Assembly: GCA_964430105.1 (NCBI GenBank)
Contig: CAYSEF010000009.1
Coordinates: 1 to 52,325 of the forward strand
Direction of reading: 5' to 3'
Length of the DNA stretch: 52,325 nt
Source of the DNA: UMGS1696 sp964430105
Lineage (GTDB): Bacteria; Bacillota; Clostridia; Oscillospirales; CAG-272
Shown: piece by piece, positions 44,298 to 50,742 of the stretch
Layout: each line of letters begins with the position of its first letter
Numbering within the stretch: the first letter of the stretch is position 1
Made by a program: the position numbers and the translations under genes
Notes under the pieces: model-generated
Databases searched by the model: none
What the model saw: only the letters and a program-made list of their open reading frames with translations
What the model was told of the DNA's origin: nothing

Positions 44298-45509
44298 TTA
44301 CTTAGATGTGGCGTTTGTTTTCAGCCATTCATCATTGACCATTTCGCCACCGGAGATATCAGTGCCGGGCTTAATGTGCAAATCTGATCCTACAACAGTG
44401 ATTTGCTCCGCCGAACTCTTTGTACGTCCAACAACAGAGCCTGCTCCTATCGTTGTATCGCTGTCTATAATAGCGTAATTGACAGTTGTACCCTCACCGA
44501 TAGTAACATTCTTCATGATAACGGAATCCTTGATATATGCACCACGGGCTACCTTTACACCACTTGCAAGAACGGAATTTTCAACTATACCCTCGATATG
44601 GCATCCTTCTGTAATAAGAGAATTAGACACCTTAGCATAGTCTCCAATGCGCTGCGGCGGATCTGAGTAGTTACGAGAGAAGATTCTCCAATCTCTGTCA
44701 CGGAGATCGAATGCAGGCTTTTCGCCGATAAGATCCATATTAGCTTCCCACAGTGACTGAATTGTTCCCACATCCTTCCAATAGCCTGAGAAAGGATATG
44801 CATACATTTTACGACCGTCAGCAAGCATTTTGGGAATGATATTTTTACCGAAATCCTTAGAGGATGTAGGGTCTGCTTCATCGTCGATAAGATACTGCTT
44901 GAGAAGCTCTTTATTGAAGATATAGATACCCATAGAAGCCTTAGTGCTCTTAGGATGCTTTGGTTTTTCTTCAAATTCAATGATTCGCATATCGTCATCG
45001 GTATTCATGATACCGAAACGGCTGGCTTCTTCGAGAGTTACTTCGAGGACAGCGATAGTACAATCTGCGCCCTTAGCCTTATGAGCATCAAGCATTTTTG
45101 CATAGTCCATCTTATAGATATGGTCACCCGAGAGTATGAGAACGTAATCGGGATCATAGCGATCTATAAATGCAAGGTTCTGATAAATAGCGTTAGCTGT
45201 ACCCTTATACCAATCAGCGCCTGTTTTTCCCTGATAAGGAGGAAGTACTGTTACACCGCTCTGACTTCTGTCGAGGTCCCACGGCTGTCCGTTTCCTACA
45301 TATTCGTTAAGCTGAAGTGGCTGGTACTGCGTAAGAACGCCGACAGTGTAAATGCCTGAATTAACGCAGTTAGACATCGGAAAGTCAATGATACGATACT
45401 TTCCGCCGAACGCAACAGCTGGCTTTGCTGTTTTCTCCGTAAGAGTATAGAGTCGGCTGCCCTGACCTCCGGCGAGAAGCATGGCAACGCATTCCTGTTT
45501 CTTATACAT
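44298..45509 (-). CDS. glgC: Glucose-1-phosphate adenylyltransferase, catalytic subunit
   Basis: A 403-residue ADP-glucose pyrophosphorylase that makes the donor for glycogen synthase. The catalytic loop LLAGGQGSRLYTLT is intact, and KPAVAFGGKYRIIDFP, SGDHIYKMDY and the FEEKPKHP segment are present. A beta-helix C-terminus carries the allosteric sites. AGGAGG precedes the ATG. It lies 31 bases after the glgB-like gene and pairs with GlgD. Confidence 0.96.
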   Translation of the reverse strand: MYKKQECVAMLLAGGQGSRLYTLTEKTAKPAVAFGGKYRIIDFPMSNCVNSGIYTVGVLTQYQPLQLNEYVGNGQPWDLDRSQSGVTVLPPYQGKTGADWYKGTANAIYQNLAFIDRYDPDYVLILSGDHIYKMDYAKMLDAHKAKGADCTIAVLEVTLEEASRFGIMNTDDDMRIIEFEEKPKHPKSTKASMGIYIFNKELLKQYLIDDEADPTSSKDFGKNIIPKMLADGRKMYAYPFSGYWKDVGTIQSLWEANMDLIGEKPAFDLRDRDWRIFSRNYSDPPQRIGDYAKVSNSLITEGCHIEGIVENSVLASGVKVARGAYIKDSVIMKNVTIGEGTTVNYAIIDSDTTIGAGSVVGRTKSSAEQITVVGSDLHIKPGTDISGGEMVNDEWLKTNATSK

Positions 45510-45540
45510 GATGTCCTCCGTAATTTATATTAACTTAATG

Positions 45541-47478
45541 TTAAGCCCTTGTATTGATCTGTTTGCGGAAAATTACTCCGCCCAGTGCAGGCAATGTAAT
45601 ATCGATGACGTTCTTTTTGGTTCCGCTTTCATCGACCACTGCACGCGTACGAACAGATTCCTCATTCAAACGATTCTTTCCACCGAATTCATACACATCT
45701 GTTGTGAATACTTCTTCATATCTGCCGATTTTAGGCACGCACACCGAGTAATTTGCTCGAACTACAGGTGCAAAGTTAAGTACCACAATGATTTCTCTTC
45801 CCTTTTTATCTTTTCTGCGGTACGAGAACACATTGAGGTCTGAGCTGTCGCTGTCGATCCACTCAAATCCTTCAAGTGAATCGTCGATATCCCAAAGCTC
45901 AGAGTTTTCACGATAGAATTTGTTGAGAGCCGAAACAAATCGCTGCATTTCAACATGACGCGGATACTGAATCATGAACCATTCAAGCTCGTTTGTATAA
46001 TCCCATTCACGGAACTGTGCAAACTCATTGCCCATAAATGTCATTTTTTTACCCGGCACAGTCATTATATAAAGAAGCATTGTTCTCATGCAGGCAAATT
46101 TGTCGTCGTATTCACCGAAGCATTTGTCAACAAGCGACTTTTTACCGCCTGTCACATCATCATGCGATATCGGAAGAATATGATTTTCCGTAAATTCCCG
46201 CATTAGAGGAAGTGTCATCTTTTCGTGTATAAACTTGCGCTCAACCGGATCTGTTTTCACATATTCGAGCACTGCATCTATCCAGCCTTTATTCCAGCTA
46301 AAGCTGAATCCCACGCCATCGTCAACGACAGCTTTTGTCATTTTATACTGCGAAGCCAAGTCCTCTGCTATCATCAATGCATCCGGAATTTCTTTATGTA
46401 CCGTTGAATTCAGTTTTTTAAGGAATTCGACAACCTCACATTCAGTATCATCACCTGATTTCGATGTAGCAGAACCCATCTTCAAGCCATCAGCATGATA
46501 TTCTCGCAGCCAAAATACAGCATTTGATATAAGGAATGACTGTACTTCCGGTCTGCCTACATCAAAATTTCGAGTTCCCCACGCAAGATTTTCACTTTTA
46601 GCACTTTCCTGATATTCATAGAGTGGCTGTCCGTCAAATTCAAATAAACCATGCTCGTCCTTAGGAAAATATGTACTGCCACAATCAAGAATAACGCCGA
46701 TTCCGAACGAATGCATTTTATCTATAAAATACTTAAAATCGTCAGGCGTTCCATATCGTGAGGTCGGTGCATAATACCCGCATATTTGATAACCAAGTGA
46801 TGCATCAAACGGATATTCCATTATCGGCATAAGCTGTACATGAGTATATCCCATATCAGACATATACGGTGCAAGTCTATCTGCAATCTCACGGTAATTC
46901 AAAAATTTCGGTTCATCTTCACCCAATTCCGAATCAGGCTTTCTCCACGAAGCAAGATGTATCTCATATATATTCAATGGGGCACTGTAAAAATGATTGA
47001 CTTTCGGCTTAAATCCACGCTGCTTCGGGCATACAGTGGACATACGCTTTTTCATCCAATCGGCATCATTCCATACATAACTGTTTATATCGTAGATTAT
47101 TGAAGCCGTTTTTCCAAGAGTTTCCGAATAAAACGCATACGGATCGGCTTTCATGCAGGTGATACCATTTTGGCCTTTTACGGCGTATTTATAGAATTTA
47201 CCATCAAGCGACTCATTTGATTCAACGACTGCCTCCCATATTCCCTGTTCAGTAATACGTTTCAAAGGAAGTCCGTTACTCCAATCGGTAAAATCGCTGT
47301 TGAGAGTTATAAGCAAAGCATTTGGTGCCCACACACGGAATGTATAGCGATAGGAGTCTCCGTTTTTTTCGCAGTGCACACCCATGTATTCATAGGCTTT
47401 ATTGTTAGTACCCTGATGGAAAAGGTAAGCGGGTACGGAATTATCAGAATTATTCATGGATATTTCGTGTTCTAACAT
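45541..47478 (-). CDS. Branching-enzyme homologue lacking the catalytic nucleophile
   Basis: A 645-residue GlgB-like protein (CBM48 domain about residues 30-130, GH13 barrel, C-terminal beta domain). Length and framework match a 1,4-alpha-glucan branching enzyme, but the active site is broken. The usual DGLRVDAV is DGLKMGSA, so the nucleophile Asp is Gly335 (codon GGT), and the conserved His of DWVPxHF is Tyr270. The acid/base Glu372 (IAEDLA) and transition-state Asp440 (SHDD) remain. The spacings 265-270-335 and 372-440 equal those of E. coli 335-340-405 and 458-526, while about 16 residues are missing between 335 and 372. It is probably a pseudoenzyme that binds glucan. GGAG lies five bases before the ATG. 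First gene of the operon. Confidence 0.88.
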   Translation of the reverse strand: MLEHEISMNNSDNSVPAYLFHQGTNNKAYEYMGVHCEKNGDSYRYTFRVWAPNALLITLNSDFTDWSNGLPLKRITEQGIWEAVVESNESLDGKFYKYAVKGQNGITCMKADPYAFYSETLGKTASIIYDINSYVWNDADWMKKRMSTVCPKQRGFKPKVNHFYSAPLNIYEIHLASWRKPDSELGEDEPKFLNYREIADRLAPYMSDMGYTHVQLMPIMEYPFDASLGYQICGYYAPTSRYGTPDDFKYFIDKMHSFGIGVILDCGSTYFPKDEHGLFEFDGQPLYEYQESAKSENLAWGTRNFDVGRPEVQSFLISNAVFWLREYHADGLKMGSATSKSGDDTECEVVEFLKKLNSTVHKEIPDALMIAEDLASQYKMTKAVVDDGVGFSFSWNKGWIDAVLEYVKTDPVERKFIHEKMTLPLMREFTENHILPISHDDVTGGKKSLVDKCFGEYDDKFACMRTMLLYIMTVPGKKMTFMGNEFAQFREWDYTNELEWFMIQYPRHVEMQRFVSALNKFYRENSELWDIDDSLEGFEWIDSDSSDLNVFSYRRKDKKGREIIVVLNFAPVVRANYSVCVPKIGRYEEVFTTDVYEFGGKNRLNEESVRTRAVVDESGTKKNVIDITLPALGGVIFRKQINTRA

Positions 47479-47504
47479 TATATCTCCATCCTTTCCTATA
47501 ACAT

Positions 47505-47533
47505 ATTATACATCACATAACGCATGATTTCAA
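47505..47533 (-). promoter_or_regulatory. Promoter of the glycogen operon
   Basis: TTGAAA (47533-47528) and TATAAT (47510-47505) on the minus strand are 17 bases apart. The start site would be near 47498, leaving a leader of only about 20 bases. Bases 47534-47688 show nothing further; no cre-like catabolite site was found. Confidence 0.75.
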
Positions 47534-47688
47534 GACCTCTTTGATAAAAATATGAAAAATATTTGAAAAAGAATGCTCGTATTTTGACATATTCACCAAG
47601 CAAAGTTACATTATTGTCACATAATAGCGATTTTTTCCGTATCGCAACACGAGCCTTAATTTCCACTTTACGCCATCTTTTACATATA

Positions 47689-47737
47689 AAAAAACTCTGT
47701 TCCCCCGCCCTCAAGCAGGTAAAACAGAGCTTTTATA
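47689..47737 (-). terminator. Terminator of the oxidoreductase-VOC-ABM cassette
   Basis: GCTCTGTT pairs with AACAGAG across a 21-base loop and is followed on the minus strand by seven T. It lies about 60 bases after the ABM gene. Confidence 0.65.
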
Positions 47738-47793
47738 TGGTTATTTTATACAATAAAGATGCCAGTTTTTGCAAACCTCACACAAAAATAGCG

Positions 47794-48087
47794 TTAATCA
47801 AAACAATATGGAGTGGTAGGAATGCTCTTGCGTGGTGTAGCCATCATCGGAGCAACTGTTTCACGCCACTTATTATAATGCTCAGTAGCTTTATGAGCGG
47901 CAGCTGCATCAGTATCAACATAAACTTCATACAAAACAAACTTTGTCGGATCATTATTGTCATGAAGCACATCAAAACGCACGTTTCCGGCTTCCTTACG
48001 CGAATTTTCGTGATTATATTTTGTGATCTCCTCGAAATCATTCACAAATTCCGGCAGAACATCAACAAATACAAGTGTAGCTATCAT
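47794..48087 (-). CDS. ABM-domain (antibiotic biosynthesis monooxygenase-like) protein
   Basis: A 97-residue ferredoxin-like ABM-domain protein of the YgiN/LsrG type. Typical elements are the N-terminal strand MIATLVFVDVLP, the ENSRKEAGNVRFDVL segment, and FVLYEVYVDTDAAAAHKATEHYNKW. Family members oxidise quinols or aromatic ketones without a cofactor, or isomerise phospho-AI-2. The substrate here is unknown. It is the third gene of a cassette with a VOC protein and a Gfo/Idh oxidoreductase, which suggests a small catabolic route. Confidence 0.82.
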   Translation of the reverse strand: MIATLVFVDVLPEFVNDFEEITKYNHENSRKEAGNVRFDVLHDNNDPTKFVLYEVYVDTDAAAAHKATEHYNKWRETVAPMMATPRKSIPTTPYCFD

Positions 48088-48101
48088 TTCACATACCCCT
48101 T

Positions 48102-48512
48102 TTATTCTGCTTCGAGGACACGGAAAAATTCAAGTTCTTCGCCACTCGGACCATAAACAAATGCACAGTTAAGTGTCAAACGTACAGGTGCAGACGAAAG
48201 AGGTGCTACTTTAGGTGCGGTTTTCGGCTTTGCACCGGCTTTAAGAGCAGTTTCGTAAGCCGCATCAACATCATCAACCTTCATAGCAAAGTGGATGTAA
48301 TTGGCATTTTCGCCTTCCTTGCCACCTGCAAATAATTCGAGAATACCGCCATCGCCAAGGTCAAGCATAGCAATACGTCCGTCGCCTTCACCCCACTGAG
48401 TATAGAACTTCATTCCAAGGCCTTCTGTATAAAACTTCAGTGATTCTTCAAAATTTACCGCTTTAAGTGCAATGTGATGGAATCCCATTCCCTTGATGAT
48501 CTCGTTTGCCAT
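48102..48512 (-). CDS. VOC/glyoxalase superfamily protein
   Basis: A 136-residue protein with the paired beta-alpha-beta-beta-beta modules of the vicinal oxygen chelate fold: FHHIALKAVNFEESLKFYTEGLG opens the first, and YIHFAMKVDDVDAAYETALKAGA the second. The His of HHIAL, the ILELF Glu, the HFAM His and the terminal ELEFF Glu are possible metal ligands, as in glyoxalase I. Function could be glyoxalase, epimerase or dioxygenase. The AGAAT-rich ends are unremarkable. It lies 19 bases after the oxidoreductase. Confidence 0.82.
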   Translation of the reverse strand: MANEIIKGMGFHHIALKAVNFEESLKFYTEGLGMKFYTQWGEGDGRIAMLDLGDGGILELFAGGKEGENANYIHFAMKVDDVDAAYETALKAGAKPKTAPKVAPLSSAPVRLTLNCAFVYGPSGEELEFFRVLEAE

Positions 48513-48531
48513 AATAATTTCCCCCTATATA

Positions 48532-49608
48532 TCAGATTATATTTTCAAACTGTGTTCCGGCTTTCGCACGTTCGATAACCTCAATGACCTTAGCAGCCTG
48601 ATCGAGCGTTACAGGATACGGTTTACCCTCACGAATATGCTCGTAAAGTGCATCCCACATTCTCTCCGTACCTTCAAATTCTATCGCCACATCTTCCTCT
48701 ATCCAGTGAAGAACCTCAGGATTTCGAGATACTCTTGCAGAACCGGGATTCAGTGCATCACATCCCGCCTCCGGAGTTTCACTGCTTGCCATGATCGCAC
48801 CGGGAAGATTATTGGGGTCAAGATAACGCAAATGCAGATTATCACCACCGCCAACGAGAGTTCCTCGTGTTCCATATACCATATATTCAGGCACAGGCAA
48901 CGCAACTCCATATGAAATTTCAAGGTCTACAATGCGGTTATTTATACCGGTAAATACAAGCTTCGCATGATCCTCGCAATCACCGGCAGCTACAACGTGC
49001 TTGATATTTGTGTAGAGATCCTTATAATCGCCACCACAGAAACGAAGTGCATGATCGATTATATGTGAGCCCCAGTTAAACAGATGACCGCCCGCATATT
49101 CAAGCAAAGTCTGCCAGTCATAACGACGATTGTACTCATTTCTTGCAAGGCGAATCTCATAAACCTCACCAAGCTTGCCTGAATCTATTATTTCATTGAC
49201 AAGCTCAAATCCACGTTCAAAACGGCGGTTATGGCGCATATAGATATGTGGGCCTGCCGGCTGACTTCCAAGTTCAATGAGCTTCTGCGCCTGTTCAAGT
49301 CTAATACCAAACGGTTTCTCGAGAAGTACATCCTTTCCTGCCTCAAGTGCCATCACAGCATGATTGAAATGATCAACAGAACGTGTCGCAACGGTTATCA
49401 TTTCAACATCGGGATCGTGGATAATATCCTCCACCTTGGTATATGCACGACTTCCAAATTCATCTACAAAAGGTTTTGTACGTTCTTCGATTATATCGCA
49501 AACTGCCACAAACTTGAATTTATCAGGTCTTTTACCAAGCTCTATTCGATGCATTCCATAGCCGGCACGTCCAAGACCAATAAGACCCACTCGTATCGGG
49601 TTACTCAT
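48532..49608 (-). CDS. Gfo/Idh/MocA family NAD(P)-dependent oxidoreductase
   Basis: A 358-residue sugar or inositol dehydrogenase-like protein. The N-terminal Rossmann fold has GLIGLGRAGYGMHR, the EKPFG motif is at residues 97-101, and the C-terminal alpha/beta domain has the NWGSHIIDHALRF segment with a likely catalytic His. Members oxidise sugar or cyclitol hydroxyls or reduce keto groups. AAGGAGG precedes the ATG at good distance. It heads a cassette with VOC and ABM genes, 74 bases after lexA. Confidence 0.88.
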   Translation of the reverse strand: MSNPIRVGLIGLGRAGYGMHRIELGKRPDKFKFVAVCDIIEERTKPFVDEFGSRAYTKVEDIIHDPDVEMITVATRSVDHFNHAVMALEAGKDVLLEKPFGIRLEQAQKLIELGSQPAGPHIYMRHNRRFERGFELVNEIIDSGKLGEVYEIRLARNEYNRRYDWQTLLEYAGGHLFNWGSHIIDHALRFCGGDYKDLYTNIKHVVAAGDCEDHAKLVFTGINNRIVDLEISYGVALPVPEYMVYGTRGTLVGGGDNLHLRYLDPNNLPGAIMASSETPEAGCDALNPGSARVSRNPEVLHWIEEDVAIEFEGTERMWDALYEHIREGKPYPVTLDQAAKVIEVIERAKAGTQFENII

Positions 49609-49647
49609 AATTACCTCCTTGATTTAAATATTGTTCACTAAACATCT

Positions 49648-49668
49648 AAAGAGCATCATCAGCTCTTT
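49648..49668 (-). terminator. Hairpin after lexA, possibly a weak terminator
   Basis: AAAGAGC and GCTCTTT form a perfect 7-bp stem with a 7-base loop just after the lexA stop codon. The T-run behind it is poor, so read-through into the Gfo/Idh cassette is possible. No clear separate promoter for that cassette was found. Confidence 0.35.
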
Positions 49669-49682
49669 GAAAATTTTCAAAA

Positions 49683-50309
49683 TTATTCGTAAAAACGTAT
49701 GCTTGTTATTACCTTACCAAGTATCATCAAGCTGGTCACAATAATCGGTAGCATCGTTTTATTCTCAGGCTGAAGTCGAAAATGTCCGTCTTCCTTATAG
49801 AATGTCTTTACAGTAGCTTCATCATCTATCAGTGCAACTACAATATCACCATTCTCGGCAGTAGGTGTTTTTTCCACTATAACGATATCACCGTCAAGTA
49901 TACCCGCTTCAATCATGCTGGTTCCTGTAACCTTCAGTGCAAAAAGATCGTTTGACGGCATCGGACGTATACCTGTAGGATACTGCACATATCCTTCATA
50001 ATTTTCTACTGCAAGTATCGGCTGTCCCGCTGTAACTCTGCCAAGTATCGGAATACCCGGCAAGCTTGATTCACTATCGTTTTTGTCGTCAAGTCCGAGT
50101 CCTTCAACTCTCAAAGTACGACTTTTACCGTTTTCTTTTTGTATATAACCTTTTTTCTCCAGTCTGTCAAGACAGGTATGTACGGTAGAGGTACTTTTTA
50201 TATTCAGCGCAGTACAAATATCGCGAATTGACGGCGAATACCCGTTTTTGCGGATGTTTTCCTTTATATAATCAAATACAAGCTGTTCCTTTGGTTCAAG
50301 CGGAATCAT
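49683..50309 (-). CDS. lexA: LexA repressor (SOS regulator)
   Basis: A 208-residue repressor of the SOS response. The winged helix-turn-helix domain spans about residues 1-66 (PSIRDICTALNIKSTSTVH as the recognition region). The self-cleavage site is Ala94-Gly95 in RVTAGQP. The catalytic dyad is Ser131 (GTSMIEAGI, where most have GDSM) and Lys168 (ATVKTF). GAGGT precedes the ATG. A LexA-box-like sequence overlaps the -35 of its own promoter, consistent with autorepression. Confidence 0.95.
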   Translation of the reverse strand: MIPLEPKEQLVFDYIKENIRKNGYSPSIRDICTALNIKSTSTVHTCLDRLEKKGYIQKENGKSRTLRVEGLGLDDKNDSESSLPGIPILGRVTAGQPILAVENYEGYVQYPTGIRPMPSNDLFALKVTGTSMIEAGILDGDIVIVEKTPTAENGDIVVALIDDEATVKTFYKEDGHFRLQPENKTMLPIIVTSLMILGKVITSIRFYE

Positions 50310-50398
50310 AATCTAACCTCACATATAATATTAAAATCTATACCAATCAGAACTATCAGGATTAAAATTCACAATCATAAGTCTGACTATCCATCGCT

Positions 50399-50427
50399 AT
50401 TATACCATATAAAACAGCTCATGTAAA
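50399..50427 (-). promoter_or_regulatory. lexA promoter
   Basis: TTTACA (50427-50422) and TATAAT (50404-50399) on the minus strand are 17 bases apart, and TGG precedes the -10 as an extended element. The leader is about 83 bases. Confidence 0.75.
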
Positions 50428-50436
50428 CACTTGTTC
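50425..50436 (-). promoter_or_regulatory. Probable LexA operator (SOS box)
   Basis: GAACAAGTGTTT on the minus strand fits the Gram-positive SOS box GAAC-N4-GTTC with one mismatch. It overlaps the -35 hexamer of the lexA promoter, the expected place for autoregulation. Confidence 0.6.
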
Positions 50437-50618
50437 TGAATATTTTTTATAAAAATCAATACTTTTTTCTTAATATTTTCGTTATATCGCAAGGTTCAAA
50501 ATATGCTAATTCATTTCGATAACTAATAAAAATACATAACTATAGTGTTAATTATCACCTCCGGTTGCAACGGATGTTACGAAAATGTAAAAAAACAAAA
50601 AAAGTCTTGCTAAAACAG

Positions 50619-50647
50619 TTGAAATCGGTCTGCAGTTCGTGTATAAT
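50619..50647 (+). promoter_or_regulatory. pckG promoter
   Basis: TTGAAA (50619-50624) and TATAAT (50642-50647) with 17 bases between. The start would be near 50654, giving an 89-base leader with a weak GGTGG/CCACC stem. About 45 bases upstream of the -35 is an imperfect palindrome around TTGCAA (50561-50574), a possible operator. Confidence 0.8.
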
Positions 50648-50742
50648 GTATCATAGCCAAGAATGGGCGAGGTGGTGTTCTTTTGTATCTCCACCGACAT
50701 CCGATTTTGCTTAAAATTTTCAAATATATAAAGGAGTTATCT

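Noticed and set aside
47496..47714. 72-codon frame upstream of the glycogen operon
   Set aside because: It covers the operon's promoter and a terminator, lacks a ribosome site and resembles no family.
50551..50562. ATCACCTCC identical to the 16S rRNA 3' end
   Set aside because: It lies upstream of the predicted pckG start site and no start codon stands at a fitting distance on the other strand. Probably chance.
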